A program made the translations under genes and the position numbers. From Porticoccaceae bacterium (GTDB lineage: Bacteria; Pseudomonadota; Gammaproteobacteria; Pseudomonadales; Porticoccaceae), in contig JAFMBY010000012.1 in the NCBI GenBank assembly GCA_017858135.1, forward strand, positions 1-40,602: DNA of 40,602 bases. Direction: 5' to 3'. Under the pieces are notes generated by a model. That model searched no databases, was not told the origin of the DNA, and worked only from the letters and a program-made list of their open reading frames with translations. How positions within the stretch are numbered: the first letter of the stretch is position 1; every line of letters starts with the position of its first letter. This document shows positions 1-9,466 of this stretch, piece by piece.

Positions 1-1
1 C

Positions 2-55
2 CGTGAGGGTGGCCGAACAGTAGGCGCTGGTGTGGTTGCTAAGATTATTGAGTAA
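2..55 (+). CDS. tuf: Elongation factor Tu, C-terminal end (partial)
   Basis: The first 17 codons read REGGRTVGAGVVAKIIE followed by TAA, the invariant C-terminus of bacterial EF-Tu (end of beta-barrel domain 3). EF-Tu delivers aminoacyl-tRNA to the ribosome. Only the tail is in the window; the rest lies to the left. Its position just before rpsJ matches the usual str operon (rpsL-rpsG-fusA-tuf) followed by the S10 operon. Confidence 0.95.
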   Translation, partial: REGGRTVGAGVVAKIIE

Positions 56-70
56 TCTGCTACATCCGTT

Positions 71-97
71 AAAAAGGGGCCTCAGGGCCCCTTTTTT
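71..97 (+). terminator. Rho-independent terminator after tuf
   Basis: An A-run is followed by GGGGCC (76-81), a TCAG loop, GGCCCC (86-91) and six T. The A and T tracts extend the stem. It lies 15 nt after the tuf stop and separates the str operon from the S10 operon. Confidence 0.93.
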
Positions 98-169
98 GAC
101 CTCTAGCCAAAGTGTACATGAGCTCTAGCTAAGAGGTTTTAATTAATTTAGTTTCCAGTGCAAATTAGC

Positions 170-198
170 TTGACAGTCCTAGGGTGCGGCACTAGAAT
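170..198 (+). promoter_or_regulatory. Sigma70 promoter of the S10 operon
   Basis: A perfect -35 TTGACA (170-175) is followed after exactly 17 nt by -10 TAGAAT (193-198). The bases just after the -10 are GC-rich (TCGCGCTCC). This is the discriminator type known in stringently controlled, growth-rate-regulated promoters; that regulation is inferred. Transcription should start near 205, giving a leader of about 65 nt before rpsJ. Confidence 0.85.
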
Positions 199-269
199 TC
201 GCGCTCCTTTTTCGGGGCTGGCAACTGCTAACCCTGGAGTTTTAGTAGAGATAGCGGAGTTTCGATTCC

Positions 270-581
270 ATGCAAAACCAAAGCATCAGGATTCGCCTCA
301 AGGCGTTTGATCACAAGTTGATCGACACGTCTACACAGGAAATTGTTGAAACGGCACGGCGCACAGGTGCGCAGATCAGAGGACCGATCCCACTGCCGAC
401 TCGGAAAGAAAAGTACACAGTACTGATCTCTCCACACGTAAATAAGGATGCGCGCGACCAGTACGAAATTCGCACGCACAAGCGTTTAATCGACATTGTC
501 GAGCCAACAGAAAAAACTGTTGATGCGCTTATGAAATTGAATCTTGCAGCAGGCGTGGAAGTTCAGATTAGCTTGAGCTAA
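270..581 (+). CDS. rpsJ: 30S ribosomal protein S10
   Basis: 103 aa, the normal S10 length. The N-terminus [15 protein letters not shown] and the segment [15 protein letters not shown] are typical. S10 sits in the 30S head and, as NusE, also takes part in transcription antitermination. A GGAG lies about 10 nt before the ATG. It is the first gene of the operon, preceded by a strong promoter and a short leader, and followed by an unusually long 109 nt gap before rplC. Confidence 0.98.
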   Translation: MQNQSIRIRLKAFDHKLIDTSTQEIVETARRTGAQIRGPIPLPTRKEKYTVLISPHVNKDARDQYEIRTHKRLIDIVEPTEKTVDALMKLNLAAGVEVQISLS

Positions 582-690
582 CGACGGCTGTAGCGGTTCG
601 GCAGAAATGCCGGGCAAACACTAAAGTGTAATGTCTTGGAATAGGCAGCCGTAGCGGGTAACAGCCCCGTACGCTTAAGAGGTTAAAAAA
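582..690 (+). promoter_or_regulatory. Structured leader candidate between rpsJ and rplC
   Basis: No gene fits in this gap. The sequence can fold into a three-way junction. The closing stem is ACGGCTG (584-590) with CAGCCGT (646-652). Hairpin 2 is CGGCA-GAAA-TGCCG (599-612), with a GNRA-type tetraloop. Hairpin 3 is ACAC-TAAA-GTGT (618-629). A further GC-rich hairpin (about 654-674) lies just before the GAGG ribosome-binding site of rplC. The pairing is read from sequence; a regulatory role, for example binding of an operon-encoded protein such as L4, is inference. Confidence 0.5.
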
Positions 691-1326
691 ATGAGTATAG
701 GTATAGTTGGTCGCAAATGCGGCATGACTCGCGTATTCACTGAAGACGGTGTGTCGATTCCGGTGACAGTTGTCGAAGCGACCCCTAATCATGTTACCCA
801 GATTAAGTCAGTAGAGACGGATGGTTATTCAGCTATTCAGATCACTACTGGTTCACGTAAAGCATCCCGAGTAAGCAAGCCTCAAGCAGGTCACTTCGCC
901 AAAGCTGGCGTTGAGGCTGGCCGTGGGCTCTGGGAATTTCGTTCCGAAGGCAGCAGCGAATCGTTTGAGGTAGGTGGATCACTTACTGTTGAGCGTTTTG
1001 AAGCTGGTCAAATGGTCGATGTTACTGGTACTTCCAAAGGTAAGGGCTTCCAGGGCGGTGTTAAGCGTTGGAATTTTGCCATGCAAGATGCTACTCACGG
1101 TAACTCGCTATCCCACCGTGCGCCCGGTTCGATTGGTCAAAACCAATCGCCAGGTAAGGTCTTCAAAGGAAAGAAGATGGCCGGACAAATGGGTAACGCG
1201 CAAGTTACTACACAAAATCTTGAAATTGTACGTGTCGATGCTGAGCGCAATTTGCTGTTAATCAAGGGTGCCGTTCCTGGCGCGCCTGGTGGCAATGTTG
1301 TTGTTCGTCCGGCAGTCAAGGCGTAA
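691..1326 (+). CDS. rplC: 50S ribosomal protein L3
   Basis: 211 aa (E. coli 209). L3 starts 23S rRNA assembly and reaches toward the peptidyl transferase centre. The loop [20 protein letters not shown] is present, and Gln150 matches the residue that PrmB methylates in E. coli. An AGAGG lies 9 nt before the ATG. It follows the structured gap, and rplD starts 12 nt later. Confidence 0.98.
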   Translation: MSIGIVGRKCGMTRVFTEDGVSIPVTVVEATPNHVTQIKSVETDGYSAIQITTGSRKASRVSKPQAGHFAKAGVEAGRGLWEFRSEGSSESFEVGGSLTVERFEAGQMVDVTGTSKGKGFQGGVKRWNFAMQDATHGNSLSHRAPGSIGQNQSPGKVFKGKKMAGQMGNAQVTTQNLEIVRVDAERNLLLIKGAVPGAPGGNVVVRPAVKA

Positions 1327-1338
1327 AGGGGAGTGTCC

Positions 1339-1953
1339 ATGGAATTAGCAATTGCGACACCCAAAGGTAATAAAGGAACTGTTGAAGTTTCTGAGTTAGC
1401 GTTTGGAACAGAGTTTAATCAGGATCTGGTTCACCAGACAGTTGTGGCCTTCCTTGCAGGCGCCCGTCAGGGTACTCGCGGGCAGAAGAATCGCTCAGCT
1501 GTTTCGGGCGGTGGCCGCAAGCCATTCCGTCAAAAGGGAACGGGTCGCGCTCGAGCTGGTACTATCCGCAGCCCAATCTGGCGCGGGGGCGGCGTTACAT
1601 TTGCTGCACAGCCTCAGGATCACGGTCAAAAGCTAAACCGAAAAATGTATCGCTCGGCGATGCGTTCTATTGTCTCTGAGCTGGCTCGTCAGGAGCGTCT
1701 GATCGTCGTTGAAGAGTTTGATCTCGATGCGCCTAAGACCAAGCACCTGATCGCCAAGCTGCAAGAGTTCGGTTTGACCGAAGTGATGATCGTCACTGAA
1801 GAGGTTAGTGAGAATCTGTACCTCTCTTCGCGCAATCTGCACAAGGTTGATGTTCGTGACGCAGCGGCGGTAGATCCGGTTAGTTTAATTAATTTTGAAA
1901 AGGTGTTGGTCACTGTTCCAGCGCTGAAGAAACTTGAGGAGCTTCTGGCATGA
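1339..1953 (+). CDS. rplD: 50S ribosomal protein L4
   Basis: 204 aa. The start chosen is the ATG at 1339 ([10 protein letters not shown]) rather than the in-frame GTG six bases earlier, because the AGGGGAG at 1327-1333 is then correctly spaced and the N-terminus matches E. coli MELVLKD. The basic loop [20 protein letters not shown] lines the exit tunnel. In E. coli L4 represses the whole S10 operon by binding its leader; whether it does so here is open. It overlaps rplW by 4 bases. Confidence 0.97.
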   Translation: MELAIATPKGNKGTVEVSELAFGTEFNQDLVHQTVVAFLAGARQGTRGQKNRSAVSGGGRKPFRQKGTGRARAGTIRSPIWRGGGVTFAAQPQDHGQKLNRKMYRSAMRSIVSELARQERLIVVEEFDLDAPKTKHLIAKLQEFGLTEVMIVTEEVSENLYLSSRNLHKVDVRDAAAVDPVSLINFEKVLVTVPALKKLEELLA

Positions 1954-2246
1954 ACCAAGAAAGAGTCTTCAAGGTGTTGTTAGGGCCACACGTTACTGAG
2001 AAATCAGCAATGTCATCGGGTGCGGCAACTCAGGTCGTTTTTAAGGTTGCTACTGACGCCAGCAAATTGGAAGTCAAGCGTGCTGTAGAGCAGCTGTTTG
2101 ATGTCCAGGTTGATGATGTTCGAGTAGTCAACGTCAAGGGTAAGACGCGCCGAACGCGCACTGGCATAGGCCGCCGCAGCGATTGGCGCAAGGCTTATGT
2201 TCGTCTTGCTGAAGGTCAAGACATTGACTTTGCAGTAGCGGAGTAA
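1950..2246 (+). CDS. rplW: 50S ribosomal protein L23
   Basis: 98 aa, the usual length. It starts inside the last codons of rplD (ATGA overlap). The N-terminal [11 protein letters not shown] and the later [10 protein letters not shown] are family hallmarks. L23 lies at the tunnel exit and is the docking site for trigger factor and SRP. Confidence 0.97.
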   Translation: MNQERVFKVLLGPHVTEKSAMSSGAATQVVFKVATDASKLEVKRAVEQLFDVQVDDVRVVNVKGKTRRTRTGIGRRSDWRKAYVRLAEGQDIDFAVAE

Positions 2247-2256
2247 GGGTTTAGTC

Positions 2257-3078
2257 ATGGCAGTTATTAAAAGAAAACCAACATCTCCGGGTCGTCGCTT
2301 TGTTGTTAGCGTCGTTACGCCGGATTTGCACAAGGGCGCGCCATACGGTCCTTTGTTGGCGCCGAAGAAAAGAAGCGGTGGACGTAACAGCAGTGGTCGC
2401 ATTACCGTGCGTCACATTGGTGGTGGTCACAAGCAGCACTACCGCATTATTGACTTCAAGCGTAACAAAGACGGCATTCCGGCGACAGTCGAGCGTTTAG
2501 AGTACGATCCAAACCGCAGCGCACACATTGCACTGTTATGTTATGCCGACGGTGAGCGTCGTTACATTATTGCTCCCAAAGGTGTGTCGGCTGGCGATAC
2601 TGTTCAGTCAGGTGATGACTCTCCGATTAAGGTTGGTAACACTCTTCCGCTGTTGAAGATTCCAGTCGGCTCCACAGTGCACTGTGTTGAAATGAAGCCA
2701 GGTAAAGGTGCGCAGATTGCGCGTAGTGCTGCGGCTTCAGTTCAGTTGGTTGCTCGTGATGCCAGTTATGCCACAGTGCGTTTGCGCAGTGGTGAGATGC
2801 GCAAATTGCCAGTCGGCTGCCGCGCAACTCTTGGTGAAGTTTGTAACAGTGAGCACAGCCTGCGTTCATTGGGCAAGGCTGGCGCATCGCGCTGGCGTGG
2901 TATTCGTCCAACCGTACGCGGTGTGGCGATGAACCCAGTCGATCACCCGCATGGTGGTGGTGAGGGACGTACTTCGGGCGGCCGTCATCCAGTATCTCCA
3001 TGGGGCATGCCGACCAAAGGTTATAAGACGCGCAAGAACAAGCGCACTGACAAATACATTATTCGTCGCCGCAAATAA
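2257..3078 (+). CDS. rplB: 50S ribosomal protein L2
   Basis: 273 aa, identical in length to E. coli L2. Seen are the N-terminal [11 protein letters not shown], the RNA-binding [14 protein letters not shown] and the C-terminal [13 protein letters not shown], which carries the conserved histidine near the peptidyl transferase centre. L2 is needed for subunit joining and for peptidyl transfer activity. The ATG is 10 nt after rplW. Confidence 0.98.
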   Translation: MAVIKRKPTSPGRRFVVSVVTPDLHKGAPYGPLLAPKKRSGGRNSSGRITVRHIGGGHKQHYRIIDFKRNKDGIPATVERLEYDPNRSAHIALLCYADGERRYIIAPKGVSAGDTVQSGDDSPIKVGNTLPLLKIPVGSTVHCVEMKPGKGAQIARSAAASVQLVARDASYATVRLRSGEMRKLPVGCRATLGEVCNSEHSLRSLGKAGASRWRGIRPTVRGVAMNPVDHPHGGGEGRTSGGRHPVSPWGMPTKGYKTRKNKRTDKYIIRRRK

Positions 3079-3114
3079 GCGCTGACTAAAACAGAATAGA
3101 AGAGGAAAGCAAAC

Positions 3115-3390
3115 GTGCCACGCTCTCTAAAGAAAGGACCATTCATCGACCTTCATCTCGCGAAGAAGGTTGAGGTAGCGGCAGCAGCAAACGACCGTCG
3201 CCCAATTAAAACTTGGTCGCGTCGTTCGATGATCTTACCGGATATGGTTGGTCTAACGATCGCCGTCCACAACGGTCGTCAACATATTCCTGTTTTAGTC
3301 AACGAAGAAATGGTTGGCCATAAGCTGGGTGAATTTTCTCCAACGCGTACCTATAAGGGTCACGTGGCGGATAAAAAAGCCAAGCGATAA
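3115..3390 (+). CDS. rpsS: 30S ribosomal protein S19
   Basis: 91 aa. It begins at GTG (3115), preceded by AGAGGA; no in-frame ATG would keep the conserved [14 protein letters not shown] start. S19 lies in the 30S head close to S13 and contacts the A-site tRNA side. The basic tail AKR ends the protein. Confidence 0.97.
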   Translation: MPRSLKKGPFIDLHLAKKVEVAAAANDRRPIKTWSRRSMILPDMVGLTIAVHNGRQHIPVLVNEEMVGHKLGEFSPTRTYKGHVADKKAKR

Positions 3391-3408
3391 GCAAAGAGGT
3401 AGCGGATT

Positions 3409-3741
3409 GTGGAAGTACAAGCAAAATTAAGAGGGGCCAGACTGTCAGCGCAAAAAGCGCGTCTGGTTGCTGATCAAATTCGTGGCAAGGCTGTTGAAGA
3501 TGCATTAGATATTTTGCAGTTCAGCGGTAAGAAGGGCGCGGATATTATTAAAAAGGTGCTCGAGTCGGCAATTGCTAACGCCGAGCATAACGATGGTGCG
3601 GATGTGGATGAGCTGAAAGTGTCGACTATTTTTGTCGACGAAGGCATGACCATGAAGCGCATTAAGCCGCGAGCAAAAGGTCGCGCTGATCGAATTTTTA
3701 AGCGCAGTTGTCACATCACTGTAAAAGTCGCTGAAAAGTAG
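3409..3741 (+). CDS. rplV: 50S ribosomal protein L22
   Basis: 110 aa, as in E. coli. It starts with GTG at 3409 after AGAGGT. The N-terminal segment [21 protein letters not shown] and the tunnel-lining hairpin containing [15 protein letters not shown] are visible. The hairpin tip is the place where macrolide-resistance mutations occur in this family. Confidence 0.97.
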   Translation: MEVQAKLRGARLSAQKARLVADQIRGKAVEDALDILQFSGKKGADIIKKVLESAIANAEHNDGADVDELKVSTIFVDEGMTMKRIKPRAKGRADRIFKRSCHITVKVAEK

Positions 3742-3764
3742 AATTAGGTTCGGGAGACCATTCC

Positions 3765-4448
3765 ATGGGTCAAAAAGTACATCCAACTGGCATCCGTCTA
3801 GGTATTGTTAAAAAGCATACCTCAACTTGGTATGCGGGTAACAAGGACTATGCGGACAAGCTCTATCAGGACTTGACTGTTCGGGATTTTATTAGAAAGA
3901 AGCTCGCTCACGCATCCGTTAGTCGCATTGATATTGAGCGTCCATCTGACAGCGCACGAATTACTATTCACACGGCGCGCCCGGGCATCGTTATTGGCAA
4001 GAAGGGCGAAGACGTTGAGAAGTTACGCAACGAAATAGCGGCTAAGATGGGCTGTGCGGTCAATATCAATATTGAAGAGATTCGCAAGCCTGATCTGGAT
4101 GCGAACCTTGTCGCGCAGAACGTAGCTCAGCAGTTAGAGCGCCGTGTTATGTTCCGTCGCGCTATGAAGCGAGCGGTTCAGAATGCAATGCGCGGTGGCG
4201 CGTTGGGTGTCAAGATTCAGGTTGGTGGTCGTTTGGGAGGTGCTGAAATTGCGCGCTCTGAATGGTATCGCGAAGGACGTGTTCCATTGCACACGCTGCG
4301 AGCTGATATTGATTATGCAACTGCTGAGGGCAATACCACATACGGCATTATTGGTGTCAAGGTATGGATCTTCAAAGGTGAAGTTCTGGGTGGTGAGGAA
4401 GCTGAGCAAGCGCCTGCCAAGAAACAAGACACAAGAAACAAGCGATAA
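3765..4448 (+). CDS. rpsC: 30S ribosomal protein S3
   Basis: 227 aa (E. coli 233). Begins [19 protein letters not shown] domain is marked by [15 protein letters not shown]3 lies at the mRNA entry channel, where its basic residues contribute to helicase activity. The C-terminus is lysine- and glutamine-rich and variable, as usual. Confidence 0.98.
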   Translation: MGQKVHPTGIRLGIVKKHTSTWYAGNKDYADKLYQDLTVRDFIRKKLAHASVSRIDIERPSDSARITIHTARPGIVIGKKGEDVEKLRNEIAAKMGCAVNINIEEIRKPDLDANLVAQNVAQQLERRVMFRRAMKRAVQNAMRGGALGVKIQVGGRLGGAEIARSEWYREGRVPLHTLRADIDYATAEGNTTYGIIGVKVWIFKGEVLGGEEAEQAPAKKQDTRNKR

Positions 4449-4460
4449 GGGTAAAGCGAA

Positions 4461-4874
4461 ATGCTGCAACCAAAACGTACAAAATTCCGCAAGATGCACA
4501 AGGGCCGCAACCGTGGCTTGGCGCAGCGCGGCAGCAAAGTCAGCTTTGGTGAGTTTGGTCTCAAAGCGTCTGGTCGCGGTCGTCTGACTGCGCGTCAGAT
4601 CGAGGCGGCTCGTCGCGCTATGACCCGTCACATCAAGCGTGGTGGTAAAATCTGGATTCGAGTATTCCCAGATAAGCCGATAACCAACAAGCCGCTTGAA
4701 GTGCGAATGGGTAAAGGTAAGGGTAATGTCGAGTACTGGGTTGCATTGATCCAGCCAGGCAAGGTTCTTTATGAAATGGAAGGTGTAAGTGAAGAGATTG
4801 CGCGCGAAGCATTTACTCTCGCTGCGGCTAAACTGCCGATTGCAACCACCTTTGTTAAACGCACGGTGATGTAA
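4461..4874 (+). CDS. rplP: 50S ribosomal protein L16
   Basis: 137 aa, one more than E. coli, with the extra residue after LAQRG. The loop [15 protein letters not shown] carries the arginine (Arg82 here, Arg81 in E. coli) that RoxA hydroxylates. L16 organises the tRNA acceptor arm in the A site. It ends 2 nt before rpmC. Confidence 0.97.
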   Translation: MLQPKRTKFRKMHKGRNRGLAQRGSKVSFGEFGLKASGRGRLTARQIEAARRAMTRHIKRGGKIWIRVFPDKPITNKPLEVRMGKGKGNVEYWVALIQPGKVLYEMEGVSEEIAREAFTLAAAKLPIATTFVKRTVM

Positions 4875-4876
4875 AG

Positions 4877-5068
4877 ATGAAAGCTAACGAATTGCGTGAA
4901 AAGACAAGTGAAGAGCTAGAGGCCGCATTGATTGGCGAGCTCAAGCAGCAGTTTAATCTGCGTATGCAGTTGTCCACTGGTCAGTTAAACGAGAGCCACA
5001 AGGTGAAGCAGACGCGCAGAAATATTGCGCGATTGAAAACATTGCTCAACCAAAAGGCAGGGGAATAA
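4877..5068 (+). CDS. rpmC: 50S ribosomal protein L29
   Basis: 63 aa, as in E. coli. Two predicted helices form a coiled hairpin, with the hallmark [12 protein letters not shown] in the middle and [11 protein letters not shown] near the end. L29 sits beside L23 at the tunnel exit. It is separated by 2 nt from both neighbours, which implies tight translational coupling. Confidence 0.97.
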   Translation: MKANELREKTSEELEAALIGELKQQFNLRMQLSTGQLNESHKVKQTRRNIARLKTLLNQKAGE

Positions 5069-5070
5069 CA

Positions 5071-5337
5071 ATGTCTGAATTACAAACGAGCTCGCGGACG
5101 CTGACTGGTCGTATTGTCAGTGACAAAATGAACAAGACAGTGACTGTCTTGGTCGAGCGGCGTGTTAAGCACCCGGTGTACGGGAAGATCTTAACCAAGT
5201 CGACAAAGATTAAAGCGCACGATGAAGATAATGGTGCGCGTGAAGGCGATTTGGTAACGATCGCAGAGTGCCGTCCTGTCTCTAAAGACAAGGCGTGGAA
5301 ACTGGTCAATATTGACGAGCGTGCTGTAACAGAATAA
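5071..5337 (+). CDS. rpsQ: 30S ribosomal protein S17
   Basis: 88 aa. An OB-fold early-assembly protein. The signature [22 protein letters not shown] and the later [14 protein letters not shown] are present. It ends the S10 operon proper; the spc genes continue with no terminator after 33 nt. Confidence 0.97.
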   Translation: MSELQTSSRTLTGRIVSDKMNKTVTVLVERRVKHPVYGKILTKSTKIKAHDEDNGAREGDLVTIAECRPVSKDKAWKLVNIDERAVTE

Positions 5338-5370
5338 GTCTGTCGACGGTAAAGGGTTCGGAGTAAGAAA

Positions 5371-5739
5371 ATGATTCAAACAGAAAGTTATCTTGATGTT
5401 GCAGACAACAGCGGTGCGCGTCGTGTGATGTGTATCAAAGTACTCGGTGGTTCACACCGCCGTTATGCCCGTGTTGGTGATGTTATTAAAGTCACTGTCA
5501 AGGAAGCGATTCCACGTGGCAAGGTAAAGAAAGGTCAGGTAATGAGCGCCGTAGTGGTGCGTACCAAGAAAGGGTTGCGTCGACAGGATGGTAGTTTGAT
5601 CAAGTTTGACGACAACGCTGCGGTACTGCTGAATGCTAACCTGGCACCGATTGGTACACGTATTTTTGGGCCGGTAACTCGTGAGCTTCGGACTGAGAAG
5701 TTTATGCGAATTATTTCCCTAGCACCTGAAGTGCTGTAA
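5371..5739 (+). CDS. rplN: 50S ribosomal protein L14
   Basis: 122 aa. Begins [21 protein letters not shown], the conserved L14 start, and ends in the usual basic and hydrophobic tail. L14 helps form intersubunit bridges B5 and B8. It is the first gene of the spc operon by E. coli convention. No separate promoter is evident in the 33 nt upstream gap. Confidence 0.97.
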   Translation: MIQTESYLDVADNSGARRVMCIKVLGGSHRRYARVGDVIKVTVKEAIPRGKVKKGQVMSAVVVRTKKGLRRQDGSLIKFDDNAAVLLNANLAPIGTRIFGPVTRELRTEKFMRIISLAPEVL

Positions 5740-5753
5740 GCGAGGATTTAGAA

Positions 5754-6077
5754 ATGGCAATGCTCAAAATTAAACGCGACGACGAAGTGATCGTTGTTGC
5801 CGGTAAAGATAAAGGTAAGCGCGGTAAGGTCCTGAAGGTTTTGGATGATAACCGTCTACTGGTGTCTGGTATTCAGATGATTAAAAAGCATCAGAAGCCC
5901 AATCCGCAAGCGGGTGTTCCCGGTGGAATTATTGAGAAAGAAGCTCCAATTCAGGTTTCTAATGTAGCTATCTTTAATGGTGGGACAAACAAAGCGGATC
6001 GAGTTGGCTTTAAGATTCTGGAAGATAACAAGAAGATTCGTATCTTCAAGTCTAACGGCGAAGCCGTAGACGCTTAG
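5754..6077 (+). CDS. rplX: 50S ribosomal protein L24
   Basis: 107 aa (E. coli 104). A KOW motif is seen in [18 protein letters not shown], followed by [21 protein letters not shown]. The ATG at 5754 is chosen over the one at 5760 because the AGGA at 5743-5746 is 7 nt upstream. L24 is an assembly initiator near the tunnel exit. Confidence 0.96.
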   Translation: MAMLKIKRDDEVIVVAGKDKGKRGKVLKVLDDNRLLVSGIQMIKKHQKPNPQAGVPGGIIEKEAPIQVSNVAIFNGGTNKADRVGFKILEDNKKIRIFKSNGEAVDA

Positions 6078-6093
6078 GAAACAGGTAATCGAA

Positions 6094-6633
6094 ATGGCAA
6101 GGCTTAAAGAATTATACAAAAATGAGTTGGCACCGAAGCTTAAAGAAGAGCTCGGGCTGGCTAATGTGATGGAGATTCCGCGCATCACCAAAATCACGCT
6201 CAATATGGGTGTTGGTGAAGCAATCGGTGACAAAAAGTCATTGGAGAATGCGGTGGCTGACCTAACGTTGATTGCTGCCCAAAAGCCAGTCATCAATAAT
6301 GCGCGCAAGTCGATTGCAGGCTTTAAAGTGCGTCAGGGCTGGCCGATTGGCACCAAGGTAACACTGCGTAGTGATCGTATGTATGAATTCCTTGAGCGTC
6401 TGGTTGGCATTGCCATTCCGCGTATTCGTGATTTTCGTGGCATTAGCCCTAAGCAGTTTGATGGGCGCGGTAATTTTTCCATGGGTGTGAGTGAGCAAAT
6501 CATTTTCCCTGAGATCGATTACGAAAAGATTGATAAGTTGCGTGGTCTTGATATTACTATCACCACCACTGCTCGAAACGACGATGAAGGTCGTGCTCTG
6601 TTGCGCGCCTTTAACTTCCCGCTGAAAAGTTGA
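6094..6633 (+). CDS. rplE: 50S ribosomal protein L5
   Basis: 179 aa, normal length. Hallmarks are [33 protein letters not shown] and [18 protein letters not shown]5 binds 5S rRNA and forms bridge B1b with S13. Confidence 0.98.
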   Translation: MARLKELYKNELAPKLKEELGLANVMEIPRITKITLNMGVGEAIGDKKSLENAVADLTLIAAQKPVINNARKSIAGFKVRQGWPIGTKVTLRSDRMYEFLERLVGIAIPRIRDFRGISPKQFDGRGNFSMGVSEQIIFPEIDYEKIDKLRGLDITITTTARNDDEGRALLRAFNFPLKS

Positions 6634-6645
6634 GGTTGTAGGTAA

Positions 6646-6951
6646 ATGGCTAAAGTATCCATGGTTCAGCGCGAGCACAAGCGCACCAAAACTGTTGCTA
6701 AGTTCGCTGAGAAGCGTGCTGCTATTAAAGCGGTAATTAGTGATGTGAATGCGTCTGACGAAGACCGTTGGAACGCGCAAGTTAGTTTGCAAAAGTTGCC
6801 GCGTGATGCGAGCCCAGTTCGTCAGCGTAATCGCTGTAGAATTACAGGCCGTCCACACGGTGTATACCGAAAGTTTGGCCTGTGCCGAAACAAACTGCGC
6901 GAGTCAGCAATGCGCGGTGAGATTCCTGGCCTGGTTAAATCCAGCTGGTAA
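6646..6951 (+). CDS. rpsN: 30S ribosomal protein S14 (long, zinc-free type)
   Basis: 101 aa, the long form. The CXXC pairs of the short zinc form are absent; the region [21 protein letters not shown] keeps the rRNA-binding residues. It lies in the 30S head next to S3 and S10. A weak AGGTTGTAGG-like site precedes the ATG. Confidence 0.97.
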   Translation: MAKVSMVQREHKRTKTVAKFAEKRAAIKAVISDVNASDEDRWNAQVSLQKLPRDASPVRQRNRCRITGRPHGVYRKFGLCRNKLRESAMRGEIPGLVKSSW

Positions 6952-6970
6952 GTTTGAGGAGCCAAACGAT

Positions 6971-7363
6971 ATGAGTATGCAAGATCCTTTATCCGATATG
7001 TTGACTCGCATTCGCAATGCGCATCATCGCAGCAAGCCCGAAGTATCCATGCCAGCTTCAAAGCTCAAGGCGTCTGTCGCCAAGGTTTTGCAAGATGAAG
7101 GCTATATTTCCGGTTTCTCTGTGACTGATGAGGTTAAGCCGACAATGACTGTCGCGCTTAAGTATTTCGAAGGCAAGCCAGTTATTGAAGAAATTACACG
7201 TATTAGCAAGCCTGGTCTGCGCCAGTACAAGGGTAGCTCAGCTATTCCTAAAGTCCGCAGCGGTTTAGGCATTGCTATTGTCTCCACCAGTAATGGTGTG
7301 ATGACTGATCGTGCTGCCCGCGCTGCCGGTATCGGCGGTGAAGTGCTTTGCACCGTATTCTGA
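6971..7363 (+). CDS. rpsH: 30S ribosomal protein S8
   Basis: 130 aa when started at the ATG at 6971 ([17 protein letters not shown]), the same length and N-terminus as E. coli S8. Longer in-frame upstream reading runs into rpsN and is not real. The C-terminal [22 protein letters not shown] is the RNA-binding signature. In E. coli S8 represses the spc operon by binding near the L5 start; whether such a site exists here was not established. Confidence 0.97.
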   Translation: MSMQDPLSDMLTRIRNAHHRSKPEVSMPASKLKASVAKVLQDEGYISGFSVTDEVKPTMTVALKYFEGKPVIEEITRISKPGLRQYKGSSAIPKVRSGLGIAIVSTSNGVMTDRAARAAGIGGEVLCTVF

Positions 7364-7375
7364 TAGGAAAACGAG

Positions 7376-7909
7376 ATGTCTAGAGTTGCAAATAATCCAG
7401 TCGAACTGCCCAGTGGTGTACAAGTCACCATCGGCGGCTCCGAGATAACAGTCAAAGGTAAGATCGGCTCGCTAGCGATGCCAATCAATCCTGATGTTGA
7501 GATTGTGCAGAATGATAACGTGCTGACGTTTTCTGCTCGCTCTAGTGCCAAATTTGCTCGCGCAATGTCTGGTACTACTAGAGCGCTGGTCAACAACATG
7601 GTTACCGGTGTATCTCAAGGCTTTGAGAAAAAACTTGATCTGGTCGGTGTTGGTTACAGAGCTCAGGTTCAGGGTAATAAGATTAATCTGACCTTAGGTT
7701 TTTCCCATCCCGTGGTATATGAGTTGCCACAGGGTGTCACTGCTGAAACGCCAAGTCAGACTGAAATTTTACTGAAATCCTCGGATAAGCAGGTGTTGGG
7801 TCAAGCCGCAGCTGAAATCCGCGCCTTCCGTCCACCGGAGCCTTACAAAGGTAAGGGAGTTAGAATCTCTGGTGAGCACGTAAGACGCAAAGAGGCCAAG
7901 AAGAAGTAA
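7376..7909 (+). CDS. rplF: 50S ribosomal protein L6
   Basis: 177 aa. Two repeated L6 domains, with the C-terminal signature [25 protein letters not shown] split across residues about 152-177. L6 binds near the sarcin-ricin loop and is needed for late 50S maturation. Confidence 0.98.
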   Translation: MSRVANNPVELPSGVQVTIGGSEITVKGKIGSLAMPINPDVEIVQNDNVLTFSARSSAKFARAMSGTTRALVNNMVTGVSQGFEKKLDLVGVGYRAQVQGNKINLTLGFSHPVVYELPQGVTAETPSQTEILLKSSDKQVLGQAAAEIRAFRPPEPYKGKGVRISGEHVRRKEAKKK

Positions 7910-7922
7910 TTAGGGTAATACG

Positions 7923-8273
7923 ATGAGCGATAAGAAAATTTCACGCCAGCGTCGCGCTAAGCGTGTACGCATGAAAATCCGCGAACTGGGTTCCACGCGT
8001 CTGTGTGTAAACCGTACTCCGCGTCATATTTATGCGCAGATTATTGCTGCCGATGGTGATCGTGTTTTAGCGAGCGCCTCGACGGTAGAAAAAGATTTGC
8101 GTGGTAGCAGCACCGGCAATACAGATGCCGCCTCTGCTGTCGGCAAGTTGGTTGCCGAGCGCGCAGTTGCTGCGGGTGTCACTAAAGTGGCCTTTGACCG
8201 CAGTGGCTTTAAGTACCATGGCCGTGTAAAAGCACTGGCTGACGCCGCGCGTGAAGCCGGCCTCGAATTTTAA
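7923..8273 (+). CDS. rplR: 50S ribosomal protein L18
   Basis: 116 aa. A basic N-terminus is followed by [16 protein letters not shown] and the C-terminal [21 protein letters not shown]18 binds 5S rRNA together with L5. GGGTAATACG precedes the ATG with a weak ribosome-binding site. Confidence 0.97.
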   Translation: MSDKKISRQRRAKRVRMKIRELGSTRLCVNRTPRHIYAQIIAADGDRVLASASTVEKDLRGSSTGNTDAASAVGKLVAERAVAAGVTKVAFDRSGFKYHGRVKALADAAREAGLEF

Positions 8274-8285
8274 TAGGTAGACGAT

Positions 8286-8795
8286 ATGGCTTTTACAGAT
8301 CAGAAAGATTCTGCAGCTGAAGGAATGATGGAGAAGCTGGTTCAGGTTAACCGTGTTGCAAAGACGGTTAAAGGCGGTCGCATTTTTGCTTTCACTGCAT
8401 TGACTGTTGTCGGTGATGGTAATGGCAAAGTTGGCTTCGGTCGCGGTAAGGCTCGTGAAGTGCCCCAGGCGATTCAGAAGGCTATGGAAGCTGCTCGTCG
8501 CAACATGATTGATGTCGCGCTTGATGGCAGCACTATCCAGTATCCGACTAAAGGCATTCACGCTGCGTCGAAGATCTATATGCAGCCCGCCTCTGACGGT
8601 ACTGGTGTAATTGCCGGCGGCGCGATGCGCTCGGTGCTGGAGCTCGCCGGTGTGCAAAACGTACTGGCAAAGTGCTACGGCTCAACCAATCCGGTCAATG
8701 TCGTTCGTGCAACGTTTAAAGCACTGCGAGATATGAAATCACCGGATGACGTTGCAGCGAAGCGCGGCAAATCAGTGGAAGAAATCCTCAACTAA
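8286..8795 (+). CDS. rpsE: 30S ribosomal protein S5
   Basis: 169 aa (E. coli 167). The double-stranded-RNA-binding fold is marked by [18 protein letters not shown] and [16 protein letters not shown]. The C-terminal domain has [15 protein letters not shown]5 guards decoding fidelity and lines the mRNA entry site with S3 and S4. Confidence 0.98.
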   Translation: MAFTDQKDSAAEGMMEKLVQVNRVAKTVKGGRIFAFTALTVVGDGNGKVGFGRGKAREVPQAIQKAMEAARRNMIDVALDGSTIQYPTKGIHAASKIYMQPASDGTGVIAGGAMRSVLELAGVQNVLAKCYGSTNPVNVVRATFKALRDMKSPDDVAAKRGKSVEEILN

Positions 8796-8832
8796 GTGAC
8801 GGCTTCACAGCGTCAGTTATTGGAAGTAGATC

Positions 8833-9027
8833 ATGGCAAAAGCTAAATTGAAAAAAATTAAGGTTACTCAGACTAAAAGCACTATCGGTCGCTTACAGAA
8901 TCACAAAGCCTGTGTTTCTGGTTTGGGTTTGCGTCGTATCGGCCACACTGTTGAAGTTGAAGACACTCCATCAGTTCGTGGCATGATCAATAAAGTTAAT
9001 TATATGTTGCAGGTTGAGGAAGCTTAA
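8833..9027 (+). CDS. rpmD: 50S ribosomal protein L30
   Basis: 64 aa (E. coli 59). [26 protein letters not shown] is the family core at residues about 9-34. The TAA stop is one base before the rplO ATG. Confidence 0.97.
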   Translation: MAKAKLKKIKVTQTKSTIGRLQNHKACVSGLGLRRIGHTVEVEDTPSVRGMINKVNYMLQVEEA

Positions 9028-9028
9028 G

Positions 9029-9463
9029 ATGCACCTAAATACCCTTAGCCCGGCTCCGGGTCGAATTAAAGAAGGCAAGCGCTGCGGTCGTGGTATCGGC
9101 AGTGGTATTGGTAAGACTGGTGGCCGCGGCCACAAAGGTCAAAAGGCGCGTTCTGGCGGTTCCGTTCGTCCAGGCTTCGAAGGCGGTCAGATGCCTTTGC
9201 AGAAGCGTCTGCCCAAATACGGCTTTACCTCGCGACTGGCGGCTGTGACAGCCGAGATTAGATTGTCTGAGCTAGACAAGGTTGAGGGTGGCGTCGTCAC
9301 GATCGACTCGCTGCGTGAAGCTGGCATTATTAATAACAGCATCACTCGAGCAAAAGTATTTGCCTCAGGTGAAGTGACCAAGGCGGTTACTCTGAAAGGC
9401 GTAGGCGCAACAAAAGGTGCACTGGCTGCTATTCAAGCCGCTGGCGGAAAGGTAGAAGACTAA
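9029..9463 (+). CDS. rplO: 50S ribosomal protein L15
   Basis: 144 aa from the ATG at 9029, the E. coli length. The upstream in-frame TTG at 9014 lies inside rpmD and is rejected; GAGGA at 9016-9020 is the matching ribosome-binding site. The glycine- and arginine-rich N-terminal arm ([20 protein letters not shown]) threads into 23S rRNA. Confidence 0.97.
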   Translation: MHLNTLSPAPGRIKEGKRCGRGIGSGIGKTGGRGHKGQKARSGGSVRPGFEGGQMPLQKRLPKYGFTSRLAAVTAEIRLSELDKVEGGVVTIDSLREAGIINNSITRAKVFASGEVTKAVTLKGVGATKGALAAIQAAGGKVED

Positions 9464-9466
9464 CCG

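Noticed and set aside
6262-6858. Minus-strand ORF of 198 codons across rplE and rpsN
   Set aside because: It lies opposite two highly conserved ribosomal genes and shows no recognisable protein feature.
6749-6970. Upstream in-frame extension of rpsH into rpsN
   Set aside because: S8 aligns from the ATG at 6971; the extension reads rpsN out of frame.
8067-8657. Minus-strand ORF of 196 codons across rplR and rpsE
   Set aside because: Antisense shadow of ribosomal genes, with no start signal.
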